Positions 26,910-34,716 are shown, counted from the first letter of the stretch. The stretch: 43,644 nucleotides of DNA from Candidatus Coprousia avicola (GCA_018715125.1 DVMF01000006.1:1-43644), one strand, 5' to 3'. Translations and numbers: made by a program. Notes: generated by a model not told the origin, from the letters alone.

Positions 26910-27823
26910 GCCGCGTTATCGCCATCGTGGGGCCCACGGCTATCGGTAAGAGCGCTGTGGCAGACCTCTTGGCGCACCAGCTTGGGACATCGGTCATCTC
27001 AGCCGACTCGATGCAGGTGTATCGGGACATGGATATCGGCACCGCCAAGATGGCTCCCGGGGAGTGCCTGGCACCCCTGCTCATGGTTGACGTGGCCGAT
27101 TTCTCGGTTCCGTATTCGGCGGCGCTGTACCAGAGCGCCGCGCGCAACCTTATCGACGAGATGCTCGAAGCGGGAAAAACCGCCATCCTGTGCGGCGGCA
27201 CGGGGCTCTATGTACGTGCCGCTCTCGACGAGATGCGTTTCCCCGCAGGAGAGGCGGGCAGCTCCGTGCGCGATGCCTACGAGGCCTATGCGTGCGAGCA
27301 TGGCGAGGAGGCGCTCTATCGGCTGCTTCAAGACCGCGATCCCCGTAGCGCGGCGGTGATTCACCCGCATAACGTGCGGCGTGTGCTCAGGGCTCTCGAG
27401 ATGTGCGACGAAGGGACGTCGTACGCGGATCAGAAACAGGGGTTCTCGCAATACCGGCCGCACTACGATGCCGTACAGTACGGTCTCACCGGTGACCGGC
27501 GGCGGCTCTACGATCGCATCGACCGCCGTGTCGACGAGATGATCGCCCGTGGTCTGATCGAAGAGGTGCACCGCCTTGTCGATAAGGGGCTCGGAGATGC
27601 CCTGACATCCAGGCAGGCCATCGGCTACAAGGAGATCATCTCGTATCTGGACGGCGCCGTGTCGCTCGAGGAGGCCACTGACCTTATCAAGATGCGCACC
27701 AGGCGCTACGCGAAGCGTCAATTATCCTGGTTCAGGCGCGACCCGCGCGTTCAGTGGATCGATTGCGATGAGATGGAAGTCGCGGAGATAGTCTCCCTTA
27801 TCCGCCAGCGCGAGGGGGTCTGA
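26906..27823 (+). CDS. miaA: tRNA dimethylallyltransferase MiaA
   Basis: MiaA transfers a dimethylallyl group to A37 of UNN-decoding tRNAs, giving i6A for MiaB to modify further. The 305-residue protein has the P-loop VGPTAIGKSAVA (8-19), the substrate-binding SADSMQVYRDMDIGTAK, the CGGTGLYVRA segment, RVLRALEM and the C-terminal TRRYAKRQLSWFRRD. ATG 26906 overlaps the miaB stop by four bases. hflX starts four bases after its stop, giving a coupled miaB-miaA-hflX cluster, in line with the miaA-hflX pairing of many bacteria. Confidence 0.95.
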   Translation: MSRVIAIVGPTAIGKSAVADLLAHQLGTSVISADSMQVYRDMDIGTAKMAPGECLAPLLMVDVADFSVPYSAALYQSAARNLIDEMLEAGKTAILCGGTGLYVRAALDEMRFPAGEAGSSVRDAYEAYACEHGEEALYRLLQDRDPRSAAVIHPHNVRRVLRALEMCDEGTSYADQKQGFSQYRPHYDAVQYGLTGDRRRLYDRIDRRVDEMIARGLIEEVHRLVDKGLGDALTSRQAIGYKEIISYLDGAVSLEEATDLIKMRTRRYAKRQLSWFRRDPRVQWIDCDEMEVAEIVSLIRQREGV

Positions 27824-27827
27824 TCGC

Positions 27828-29120
27828 ATGGGCCGCTTTCCGCTGGTGCCCACTCTGCCTGCCGCCGAGAGGGCCCTGCTCGTCGGGGTCGAGGGGCTGC
27901 AGGGTTCCTGGCCGGTCGACCGCTCCCTTGACGAGCTCTCGCGACTCGCTGCGACTGCGGGTGCCGAGGAGGTGGCGCGTCTCACGCAACGGCTCGAACG
28001 TCCGTCTCCACGCACGTACATCGGTTCCGGAAAGGTGGAGGAGCTCTGCCGGCTCGTTCATGCGCTTTCCGTCGACGTCGTCATCTTCGACGACGACCTA
28101 TCTCCGTCGCAGCAGGCGAATCTCGAGCGCGCGGTCGGCGAACCGGTCAAGATCATCGATCGAACCGCCCTCATCCTCGATATCTTCGGTCTTCACGCCA
28201 CCACGCGTGAGGGGCGGTTACAGGTTCAGCTAGCGCAACTCCAGTATCTCCTGCCGCGGTTGCGCGGCATGTGGAGCCATCTCGCTAAGGAGCAGACCAG
28301 AGGCGGTATCGGAAGCCGTTTCGGTCAGGGAGAGACGCAGCTGGAGGTGGACCGTAGGCTCATCCGTCGCCGAATCGCCACGCTCAAGCGCGAGCTCGAG
28401 CTGCTCGCTAGGCGCCGTGGCGTGCAGGCGAAGGTCCGCAACGATTCGGCGATGTTCCGCATCGCGCTTGCGGGATACACCAACGCAGGCAAGTCGTCGC
28501 TCCTGAACGCCCTCACGGGCGCGGCTGTTCTCGCTCAGGACAAGTTGTTCGCGACCCTCGATCCTACGACCCGTGCCTTCCATCTGCCCGGAGGGCGCGA
28601 TGTCACGATCACCGACACCGTCGGCTTCATTCAGAAACTGCCCCATGGGTTAGTCGAAGCGTTCAAATCGACGCTGGCAGAAGCCCGTGAGGCCGATCTC
28701 ATCGCCGTCGTCGTCGATGCCTCCGATGATGATTGCGGCCGGCATATCGACGCTGTCATGCAGGTACTTCGCGAGATAGGTGCCTCGTCTACCCCTACGC
28801 TCATGGTGTTCAACAAGATAGATCAGATAGACGCAGATGCCGTTCGGGCCCTATCGCATCGGTATCCCGATGCGATATTCTGCTCTGCGCTCACCGGCCT
28901 GGGTATCGAGGATCTCGTCTCCCGGCTCAGCGAGGAAGCGGCGCGCCAAGATGACCTTCTGGAACTGGTGATGCCGTATAGCGAAGGCACCGCCATCTCA
29001 CTTCTTCGCCGCATCAGCCGGGTGATTGCGGAGGAGTATGGAGAGCGCGGCGTGCGGCTCGTGGTCAAGATCCCGCACCGCTACTCCGCGCGATTTGCAA
29101 ACTGGCGCACCGATCTTTAG
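27828..29120 (+). CDS. hflX: GTPase HflX
   Basis: HflX is a ribosome-splitting GTPase that rescues stalled 70S ribosomes after heat or antibiotic stress. The 430-residue protein has the HflX N-terminal domain (RTYIGSGKVEEL, VVIFDDDLSPSQQANLE, KIIDRTALILDIF), the linker helices QLAQLQYLLPRLRGMW and GGIGSRFGQGETQLEVDRR, and a G domain with GYTNAGKSSLLNAL, DTVGFI and NKID. ATG 27828 is four bases downstream of the miaA stop, with GAGGGGG about 10 bases upstream. It is the last gene of this plus-strand block and converges with the acyltransferase gene. Confidence 0.95.
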   Translation: MGRFPLVPTLPAAERALLVGVEGLQGSWPVDRSLDELSRLAATAGAEEVARLTQRLERPSPRTYIGSGKVEELCRLVHALSVDVVIFDDDLSPSQQANLERAVGEPVKIIDRTALILDIFGLHATTREGRLQVQLAQLQYLLPRLRGMWSHLAKEQTRGGIGSRFGQGETQLEVDRRLIRRRIATLKRELELLARRRGVQAKVRNDSAMFRIALAGYTNAGKSSLLNALTGAAVLAQDKLFATLDPTTRAFHLPGGRDVTITDTVGFIQKLPHGLVEAFKSTLAEAREADLIAVVVDASDDDCGRHIDAVMQVLREIGASSTPTLMVFNKIDQIDADAVRALSHRYPDAIFCSALTGLGIEDLVSRLSEEAARQDDLLELVMPYSEGTAISLLRRISRVIAEEYGERGVRLVVKIPHRYSARFANWRTDL

Positions 29121-29168
29121 GCATCGGGGGCGCATCTTCCCCTTCCGGCAGTTTAGATGCGTCGATGC
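29121..29168 (+). other. Long interrupted stem between convergent hflX and acyltransferase genes
   Basis: GCATCG (29121-29126) pairs with CGATGC (29163-29168), and inside it CGCATCT (29131-29137) pairs with AGATGCG (29155-29161), giving 13 paired bases with GGGG bulged on one side. The structure starts right after the hflX stop, as a terminator would, but neither strand has a clear T-run. Confidence 0.35.
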
Positions 29169-29176
29169 AGGCGTCA

Positions 29177-29899
29177 TCAGTATCCCAGCAGCATGCCGAT
29201 CGCGATTAGCAAGGGCTGGTGCGCTAGGTAGATGGGAAGACTCAAGCGCCCCACAAAGGTAAGGGCCGGGCACCAATCACGTTGCATCCAGATCGGATAG
29301 GCGTCTTCTCGAGTGTGCTCGAAGAGCGACGAGGCGGCCATGCCCGCGAGATACATAAAGAAATAGGGGATGAGCGGGTAGTAATCTCCGGAGGTGAAGG
29401 TGGGGGAGGGAAACCCGAGCCACGCGAGGCCCTCTACAGGGTACCGCGAGAGGGGGAGCGCGTACGTGAGGGCGAAGGCGATAACGGCACCTAGAAGCAC
29501 GGCGGCGGGATGGGTGAGGACCCCCGACCTTCGCACTATATGACCGAGAAGCGTGCTCGCAGCCATGCAGAAGAGAATGCCGAATGAGATCGCCGTATCG
29601 ACACCGGCGAGCGAGGTCGCTAGGAACACGGCGAACGCAGCCGCGCCGTAGCGGGCGGCGCGACGGAGGTTGCTGCGTGAGAAGGCGGTCATCCATCCGG
29701 CGAGAAACAGGAACGTCCAACTGATGCTCGCCCGCCATATCGCTTGAAGAGGGGTGCCCATGAACCACGGCATGGGGATTCCCCAGAGGTAGGCGGCGTC
29801 ATAGCATGCGTGAAACAGAACCATCGAGATTATGGTGAAGCCGCGCAGGGTATCGAAAAGAGCGATTCGCGGGCGTTGGGGTGTATGCGACATGCGCAT
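29177..29899 (-). CDS. HGSNAT/DUF1624-type membrane acyltransferase
   Basis: Integral-membrane protein of 240 residues with about seven hydrophobic helices. The N-terminus RIALFDTLRGFTIISMVLFHACYDAAYLWG matches (in parts) the DUF1624/heparan-alpha-glucosaminide N-acetyltransferase catalytic family, with the conserved arginine of DTLRG and histidine of FHACYD. The GDYYPLIPYFFMYLAGM and GRLSLPIYLAHQPLL segments also fit. Bacterial members probably move acyl groups across the membrane onto sugars or envelope glycans; the substrate is unknown. ATG 29899 has AAGGA just upstream; ATG 29893 is an alternative. It begins 12 bases after the lexA stop on the same strand, so it may be read from the lexA promoter. 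Confidence 0.82.
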   Translation of the reverse strand: MRMSHTPQRPRIALFDTLRGFTIISMVLFHACYDAAYLWGIPMPWFMGTPLQAIWRASISWTFLFLAGWMTAFSRSNLRRAARYGAAAFAVFLATSLAGVDTAISFGILFCMAASTLLGHIVRRSGVLTHPAAVLLGAVIAFALTYALPLSRYPVEGLAWLGFPSPTFTSGDYYPLIPYFFMYLAGMAASSLFEHTREDAYPIWMQRDWCPALTFVGRLSLPIYLAHQPLLIAIGMLLGY

Positions 29900-29911
29900 G
29901 GATCCTTATGG

Positions 29912-30550
29912 TTAAAACCGGCGCATGAGCGCTACGACCTTACCCAGAATGACGGGGTTCTCGGCATAGATGGGCTGCATCGCGTCGTTCTCAGGCTGGA
30001 GCCGCACGCGGCCCTGCTCCTTGTAGAACGTCTTGACGGTCGCCTCGCCATCGATCATGGCGACGATGATCTCACCGTTCATGGCGCTCTTCTGTTCGCG
30101 GACGACGAGGTAGTCCCCGTTAAAGATGCCGGCGTTGATCATGGAGTCGCCGTGGACCTCTAGAACGAAAGAGCACGAGTCGGTCGTGATCTCGGTGGGC
30201 AGCGTAAAGGTATCTTCCACGTTCTGCTCCGCAAGGATGGGCATGCCTGCCGCCACGCGGCCGACAAGAGGGAGCTCGACGGTGTTGCGGTTGGGCGCCT
30301 CCTTGACCTCGGCGAGCTTGACCGACGAGCCGTCCTCGTTGAAAAGCTCGAGCGCACGGGGCTTCGTGGCGTCGCGCTTGATGAGCCCGTGTGCCTCAAG
30401 CGCGGAGAGGTGGGCGTGGACGGTGGAGGGGGAGGAGAGACCAACGGCAGCCGCCATTTCCCTCACGCTTGGCGGATAGCCCTTCTCCTGCTGGTATGCG
30501 CGAATGAAATCATAGATCTGCTGCTGGCGCTTCGTGATCTTGCGAGCCAT
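29912..30550 (-). CDS. lexA: SOS repressor LexA
   Basis: Master repressor of the SOS response, inactivated by RecA-stimulated self-cleavage. The 212-residue protein has an N-terminal winged helix (KITKRQQQIYDFI, GYPPSVREMAAAVGLSSPSTVHAHL split), the Ala-Gly cleavage site at A101-G102 (GRVAAGMPIL), catalytic Ser136 in VHGDSMINAGI and Lys173 in EATVKTFY. The ATG at 30550 gives the standard MARKITKRQQQ start, with AAGGAGG 6 bases upstream; the longer open frame upstream is not coding. Three LexA boxes in the divergent region with the LysM gene indicate autoregulation. Confidence 0.97.
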   Translation of the reverse strand: MARKITKRQQQIYDFIRAYQQEKGYPPSVREMAAAVGLSSPSTVHAHLSALEAHGLIKRDATKPRALELFNEDGSSVKLAEVKEAPNRNTVELPLVGRVAAGMPILAEQNVEDTFTLPTEITTDSCSFVLEVHGDSMINAGIFNGDYLVVREQKSAMNGEIIVAMIDGEATVKTFYKEQGRVRLQPENDAMQPIYAENPVILGKVVALMRRF

Positions 30551-30566
30551 CGATGCCTCCTTAGTA

Positions 30567-30580
30567 CAAACTGCTGTTCG
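30567..30580. promoter_or_regulatory. Degenerate LexA box near the lexA start
   Basis: CAAACTGCTGTTCG differs from CGAAC-N4-GTTCG at one conserved position (A for G). It lies about 17 bases upstream of the lexA ATG, just before its ribosome-binding site, and would block lexA transcription early. Confidence 0.55.
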
Positions 30581-30588
30581 ATTTTCTA

Positions 30589-30618
30589 TTGACAGGAACA
30601 GCTGTTCGTCGATAATAA
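30589..30618 (+). promoter_or_regulatory. Promoter of the LysM suppressor gene with LexA box in the spacer
   Basis: A perfect TTGACA (30589-30594) precedes ATAATA (30612-30617, spacer 17) or TAATAA (30613-30618, spacer 18). The spacer contains GGAACAGCTGTTCG (30595-30608), a LexA box with one deviation in the first base. On the minus strand the same AT-rich block reads TATTAT and could serve as the lexA -10, so the two promoters probably overlap. Confidence 0.75.
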
Positions 30619-30622
30619 TACA

Positions 30623-30636
30623 CGAACACTCGTTCT
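30623..30636. promoter_or_regulatory. LexA box at the divergent promoter region
   Basis: CGAACACTCGTTCT matches CGAAC-N4-GTTC with a deviation only in the last base. It lies 4-5 bases downstream of the plus-strand -10, so it would cover the transcription start of the LysM gene and the upstream part of the lexA promoter. Confidence 0.8.
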
Positions 30637-30705
30637 TTAGCCAGTTTTTTGTCCGCACGGTTCGATATAACCATATCGCAGCACAGTCGGAGAAAGGAAC
30701 GAATC

Positions 30706-31158
30706 ATGACCGCCGTTGAGCATTTGGTGATAGGTAATCTCGCGCTCGCCCCCGTTCGCGAGGAGGTTGCGCCACGGCCCCGCTTAACGGTGATCGAGGG
30801 GCGCGCCGGCGAGCGCCTCCAGGGTCATATGCCCGAGCGCGCTATCGATGTTCGGCGTCACGGCAATGCGCCAACGGTTGTCGCGGCATGCTTTGTCTGC
30901 CTGCTCCTCACGGTATCCCTTGCCATAGGCTGGTCGGTTGTCACGGGGCGCGCAGCCATGGCAGACGAGGCGTTCTCGCATGTCGAGATGGAGGAGGTCG
31001 CGGTTGAGGCGGGTGACTCCCTGTGGACCATCGCGGAACGCCACGCGGTCGACGGTATGACTACGCGCGAGCTAGTCGATCGGCTGAAGGAGCTTAACGG
31101 CACCGGTTCGCAACCGCTTCAGCCCGGCGATGTGCTCATGGTCCCCATCGCCTCTTAA
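30706..31158 (+). CDS. LysM-domain SOS cell-division suppressor (YneA/ChiZ-like)
   Basis: Bitopic protein of 150 residues: a cytoplasmic N-terminal region, one transmembrane helix (about 56-78, PTVVAACFVCLLLTVSLAIG) and an extracytoplasmic LysM domain (98-148: VEAGDSLWTIAERHAV, LKELNGTG, LQPGDVLMVP). Size, topology and divergence from lexA match Bacillus YneA and the actinobacterial Rv2719c/DivS group, which block septation during DNA damage. ATG 30706 has AAAGGA 7 bases upstream. Two LexA boxes lie in its promoter. The N-terminal region of 55 residues is longer than in YneA. lexA-LysM-nrdR is the same order as Rv2720-Rv2719c-Rv2718c of M. tuberculosis. The function is inferred from these features. 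Confidence 0.83.
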   Translation: MTAVEHLVIGNLALAPVREEVAPRPRLTVIEGRAGERLQGHMPERAIDVRRHGNAPTVVAACFVCLLLTVSLAIGWSVVTGRAAMADEAFSHVEMEEVAVEAGDSLWTIAERHAVDGMTTRELVDRLKELNGTGSQPLQPGDVLMVPIAS

Positions 31159-31200
31159 GGCACATGCGCCTCTCCTAGCGGCCTGCCCCTTGGGCGTCGG

Positions 31201-31206
31201 TATAAT
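31201..31206 (+). promoter_or_regulatory. Consensus -10 hexamer upstream of nrdR
   Basis: A perfect TATAAT lies 110 bases before the nrdR start in the 157-base gap after the LysM gene. No convincing -35 is seen at 16-18 bases, so activity is uncertain. Confidence 0.4.
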
Positions 31207-31276
31207 GAGGCGCGGCTCGGGCTCATGTTACGTGCTCCTACATATTCGGTTTTTTCGAAAGTCGCATCACAACTCG

Positions 31277-31285
31277 TGGTATGCT
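31277..31285 (+). promoter_or_regulatory. Extended -10 element close to nrdR
   Basis: TGGTATGCT has the TG-N-TATGCT form of an extended -10, 30 bases upstream of the nrdR ATG. There is no good -35, as extended -10 promoters tolerate. No NrdR box is recognised around it. Confidence 0.4.
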
Positions 31286-31315
31286 AGACAGGTTTTCAAA
31301 GCATGAGGAGGCTTG

Positions 31316-31759
31316 ATGCGCTGCCCAAAGTGTGGAGCTGACGATACCCGCGTCATTGATTCGCGCATGCAGGAAACCTCGAACGCTATTAAGCGCCGTC
31401 GTGAATGCCGCTCGTGCGGTTATCGCTTCACGACCTTCGAGCGCTGCGAAGATCCGATCGAGGTTATCAAGAGCGACGGTTCGACCCAGCCCTTTGACCG
31501 TAATAAGCTCCTTGTCGGGCTTATGCGCGCCACATCGAAGCGCGATATCGACCTCGCCACCCTGAATCATCTTATCGATGACATCGAGCAGGACCTGCGA
31601 AGCAGGCCCTTCACCTCAATAACCTCGCACGATATCGGCGATATGGTTCTAAAGCGCTTGGAATCTCTCGACAAGGTCGCCTACATTCGCTTCGCTTCGG
31701 TCTATCGCGATTTCAAGGACATCGATGAGTTCGTAGACGAGCTCGCAAAATTGAGGTGA
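31316..31759 (+). CDS. nrdR: Transcriptional repressor NrdR
   Basis: NrdR represses ribonucleotide reductase genes in response to the ATP/dATP balance. The 147-residue protein has an N-terminal zinc ribbon (MRCPKCGADD and ECRSCGYRF) followed by an ATP-cone domain (IEVIKSDGSTQPFDRNKL). ATG 31316 has AGGAGG 4 bases upstream; the TTG one codon earlier is less likely. No ribonucleotide reductase gene lies in the window, so its targets are elsewhere. dut begins four bases after the stop, pairing dNTP-level regulation with dUTP removal. Confidence 0.96.
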   Translation: MRCPKCGADDTRVIDSRMQETSNAIKRRRECRSCGYRFTTFERCEDPIEVIKSDGSTQPFDRNKLLVGLMRATSKRDIDLATLNHLIDDIEQDLRSRPFTSITSHDIGDMVLKRLESLDKVAYIRFASVYRDFKDIDEFVDELAKLR

Positions 31760-31763
31760 TCAT

Positions 31764-32207
31764 ATGAAGAGCATTACCGTATCGCTGAAGCGTCTCGATC
31801 CGAGCGTTGAGCTTCCCTCGTACGCCTACGAGGGAGACGCCGGACTTGACCTGCGCTCTAACATCGACATCGATCTCGCGCCCTTTGAGCGCGCGTTGAT
31901 TCCCACGGGACTCGCGATTGCCATCCCCGATGGATTTGCCGGCTTCGTGCAGCCCCGCAGCGGTCTTGCCATCAAGCGCGGCTTCTCGATCGTGAACACC
32001 CCCGGTCTTATCGATGCGCATTATCGCGGTGAGCTCATGATCATCGGTATCAACCTTGACTCGCGCGAATCCATACACATCGCCCGGGGCGAGCGTATCG
32101 CCCAGCTCGTGATTCAGGAAGTTCCCACCGTCAACCTCGTTGAGGTTGAGGAGCTTGACGAGACGGATCGGGGGAGCGGCGGTTTCGGCTCAAGCGGTGT
32201 CGCCTAG
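31764..32207 (+). CDS. dut: dUTP diphosphatase
   Basis: Trimeric dUTPase that hydrolyses dUTP to dUMP and keeps uracil out of DNA. All five family motifs are visible in 147 residues: DAGLDLRS (1), PRSGLAIKRG (2), NTPGLIDAHYRGEL (3), RGERIAQLVIQ (4) and the P-loop-like RGSGGFGSSG (5). ATG 31764 has GAGGTGA 4 bases upstream, a ribosome-binding site that contains the nrdR stop. nrdR and dut are therefore likely translated from one mRNA. Confidence 0.96.
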   Translation: MKSITVSLKRLDPSVELPSYAYEGDAGLDLRSNIDIDLAPFERALIPTGLAIAIPDGFAGFVQPRSGLAIKRGFSIVNTPGLIDAHYRGELMIIGINLDSRESIHIARGERIAQLVIQEVPTVNLVEVEELDETDRGSGGFGSSGVA

Positions 32208-32261
32208 ACGCGTCATCCGAGCATATAGCAGGAAGAACACATCGAAGGAAAAGGGGAGTAG

Positions 32262-33575
32262 ATGGATACGTTCTTCAAACTTTCCGAGCGCGGCACAAGT
32301 TCCGCGACGGAGGTGCGCGCCGGCATTACGACGTTTCTTGCCATGGCGTACATCATCGTGGTCAACCCGAGTATTCTGAGTGCTGCAGGCATCCCGAGTG
32401 CCGCGGCGGTCACCGCGACCTGCATCGGCGCGGCGGTTATGACCATCGCCATGGGCGTCTTTTCGAATCGTCCGCTTGCCTGCGCATCGGGCATGGGCAT
32501 CAACTCCATCGTCGCCTTCACGCTTTGCGGCTCCATGGGCTATGGGTGGCAGACGGCCATGGCGGTGATTCTTATCGAGGGCGTCGCGATTCTCATCCTC
32601 GTCCTCTGCGGTCTGCGCGAGGCGATCATGGACGCCATTCCCGTCTCGCTTCGTCACGGCATCTCTATCGGCCTCGGTCTGTTCATCGCTATGATCGGCC
32701 TGAAGGATGCGGGCATCATCGTCGCTAACGAGTCCACCATGGTCGCCCTGGGCGATGTACAGTCCGGCGCCTTTATCGTCGGTATCATCTCGATCGCGCT
32801 CTCGGTCATCCTGTACTCCATGAAGGTCAAGGGTGCGCTTCTGTGGGGCATCGTCGCCGCCGCCATCGTCGGCATCCCGCTCGGCGTGACCCCTGTTCCG
32901 ACCGCCATCGTCGCTCCGCTCGATTTCACCACGTTCGCGGCGCCGCTCCAGACCGCGCCCACCGGTGTCATGGGTCTCGTCGAGGCCTTCACCACGCCGG
33001 CGCTTCTGCTGTTCGCCTTCTCGCTCATGATGAGCGACTTCTTCGATACCATGGGCACGGCCATGGCCGTCGCCAAGCAGGGCGAGTTCCTCACCGAGGA
33101 CGGTAAGGTCGAGGATATCCGTCCGATCCTTATCGTTGACTCCATCGCGGCCGCGGTCGGCGGATTCTTCGGCGCCTCGTCGATCACGACGTTCGTCGAG
33201 TCCTCTTCGGGCGCCGCTGACGGCGGGCGGACGGGTCTCACCTCCATCGTCGCCGGCGTGCTCTTCCTCACCGCCGCTTTCCTGTCTCCGCTCATCAGCT
33301 GCATTCCGTCTGCAGCCACGTGCGGCGCGCTCGTGTTCGTCGGCTTCCTCATGATGACCGATGTGGTCGACGTCGATTGGACCGACGTTCTCGAAGGCTT
33401 CCCGACCTTCATGATCGTCGCCGGCATCCCGTTCACCTATTCCATCTCCAACGGTATCGGCCTCGGCTTCATCACCTATGTCGTCGTCGCCATCGTGACC
33501 GGCAAGGTTAAGGAGATCAGGCCGCTCATGTGGGTCGCTGCGGCAGCGTTCCTGCTGTACTTCCTTCTCGTCTAG
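32262..33575 (+). CDS. NCS2-family purine permease (AzgA/PbuG-like)
   Basis: Integral-membrane nucleobase:cation symporter of 437 residues with about 12-14 hydrophobic segments. Family hallmarks of the COG2252 branch are GITTFLAMAYIIVVNP, ASGMGINSIVAF, SLRHGISIGLGLFIAMIGLK, FDTMGT, and SSITTFVESSSGAADGGRTG. Members import adenine, guanine or hypoxanthine; the exact base cannot be read from sequence. ATG 32262 follows AAGGGGAG. A strong terminator follows the gene. No purine riboswitch is evident in the 54-base upstream gap, which is too short to hold one. Confidence 0.9.
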   Translation: MDTFFKLSERGTSSATEVRAGITTFLAMAYIIVVNPSILSAAGIPSAAAVTATCIGAAVMTIAMGVFSNRPLACASGMGINSIVAFTLCGSMGYGWQTAMAVILIEGVAILILVLCGLREAIMDAIPVSLRHGISIGLGLFIAMIGLKDAGIIVANESTMVALGDVQSGAFIVGIISIALSVILYSMKVKGALLWGIVAAAIVGIPLGVTPVPTAIVAPLDFTTFAAPLQTAPTGVMGLVEAFTTPALLLFAFSLMMSDFFDTMGTAMAVAKQGEFLTEDGKVEDIRPILIVDSIAAAVGGFFGASSITTFVESSSGAADGGRTGLTSIVAGVLFLTAAFLSPLISCIPSAATCGALVFVGFLMMTDVVDVDWTDVLEGFPTFMIVAGIPFTYSISNGIGLGFITYVVVAIVTGKVKEIRPLMWVAAAAFLLYFLLV

Positions 33576-33600
33576 CGCACGTTTCTCGCCAAGATGCCTA

Positions 33601-33634
33601 GGGGCCGTTCCGTCCGCGGAGCGGCCCCTTTTGT
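33601..33634 (+). terminator. Rho-independent terminator after the purine permease
   Basis: GGGGCCGTTCC (33601-33611) pairs with GGAGCGGCCCC (33618-33628) over 11 bp with one G-T pair and a GTCCGC loop, followed by TTTTGT. It lies 25 bases after the permease stop. Confidence 0.9.
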
Positions 33635-33701
33635 ATGCGGACAACGCAGTTGGGGTAGGAGCTATCGTAGCGAACGCGCATTACGATAAGGAGGGCCTTC
33701 T

Positions 33702-34631
33702 ATGGCAGATACGTACGATGTCGTTATCCTCGGCGGCGGTGCCGCTGGATACACCGCGGGTATCTACGCGGTTCGTTCCGGGCTCCGCACCGTTGTGATC
33801 GAGCAGGGTATGCCCGGTGGACAGATCGCAACGACCGATATGGTGGACAACTACCCTGGCTTCCCTCATATCTCCGGCGCCGAACTTGGCCAGCGCTTTG
33901 AGGAGCATGCCGCATCGCTCGGCGTTGAGACGGTCTATGCGATGGTGACTGCGGTAAGCGGTAGCGAACAGGGGTTCATCTTAGAGGCGGGTCCGAGCGG
34001 GCCCATAGAGGGATGCGCCCTCATCGTGGCCACCGGCGCCGTTCCTCGAGAAGTCGGCTTCGAAGGGGAGCGTACGTTCCGCGGGCGCGGCGTTTCGTAT
34101 TGCGCAACCTGCGACGGTATGTTCTACCGCGGCAAGACGGTGTTTGTCGTCGGCGGCGGCAATGCGGCCTGCGAGGAGGCCATCTATCTCTCGCATATCG
34201 CACGCGAGGTCGTCATGGTGGTCCGACGGGATGAATTCCGCGCACCGAAAGGCATCGTCGATGAACTCAATGAGGTACCTAACATAAAGGTTCGCTTCAA
34301 CACCTCGATCACCGAGATTCGCGGCGAGCGGTTCATCGCCGACATCACCTTCCGCGACAATGCCACCAACGATGTTGTGGTGGAGCACTTTGATGAGGGA
34401 ACGGTCGGTATATTCGTATTCGCCGGGACCTTACCGGTAACCGACCTTGTATCCGGGTATGTAGAGCTCGGACCAGACGGCGGTATCGTGACCGACGAGA
34501 ATATGGCAACCGGGTTCCCGGGCTTATACGCCGCTGGCGATGTGCGCTCCAAGCGGTTGCGGCAAGTTATCACCGCTGCAAGCGACGGTGCCATAGCGGC
34601 AACCTCTGCATATCATTATCTTCGTCAGTAA
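33702..34631 (+). CDS. trxB: Thioredoxin reductase
   Basis: Low-molecular-weight flavoprotein that passes electrons via FAD and a disulfide to thioredoxin. The 309-residue protein has the FAD-binding GGGAAGYTAGIYA (11-23), GGQIATTDMVDNYPG, redox pair C134-A-T-C137 in SYCATCDGMFYRG, the pyridine-nucleotide site GGGNAACEEA, and the C-terminal FAD motif GLYAAGDVRSKRLRQV. The 2'-phosphate-binding HRRxxxR appears as VRRDEFR, so the histidine is replaced but the arginines remain and NADPH use is still likely. ATG 33702 has TAAGGAGG 7 bases upstream. The gene is flanked by terminators on both sides. Confidence 0.93.
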   Translation: MADTYDVVILGGGAAGYTAGIYAVRSGLRTVVIEQGMPGGQIATTDMVDNYPGFPHISGAELGQRFEEHAASLGVETVYAMVTAVSGSEQGFILEAGPSGPIEGCALIVATGAVPREVGFEGERTFRGRGVSYCATCDGMFYRGKTVFVVGGGNAACEEAIYLSHIAREVVMVVRRDEFRAPKGIVDELNEVPNIKVRFNTSITEIRGERFIADITFRDNATNDVVVEHFDEGTVGIFVFAGTLPVTDLVSGYVELGPDGGIVTDENMATGFPGLYAAGDVRSKRLRQVITAASDGAIAATSAYHYLRQ

Positions 34632-34670
34632 GTACGATAATATATCTTATGTAAAGTTGGTAGCTGATAG

Positions 34671-34701
34671 AAAAGAAGGGGGCTCAGTGCGAGCCCCCTT
34701 C
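34671..34701 (-). terminator. Rho-independent terminator of degV (convergent with trxB)
   Basis: GAAGGGGGCTC (34675-34685) and GAGCCCCCTTC (34691-34701) form a perfect 11-bp stem with an AGTGC loop. On the minus strand it runs into TTTT (34674-34671), so it best serves degV; the stem also stands 43 bases after trxB and may stop plus-strand reads. Confidence 0.88.
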
Positions 34702-34716
34702 CGCTATTTCTAGAGG

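Noticed and set aside
32208-32261. A purine riboswitch before the purine permease
   Set aside because: The gap is 54 bases and shows no conserved purine-aptamer core.
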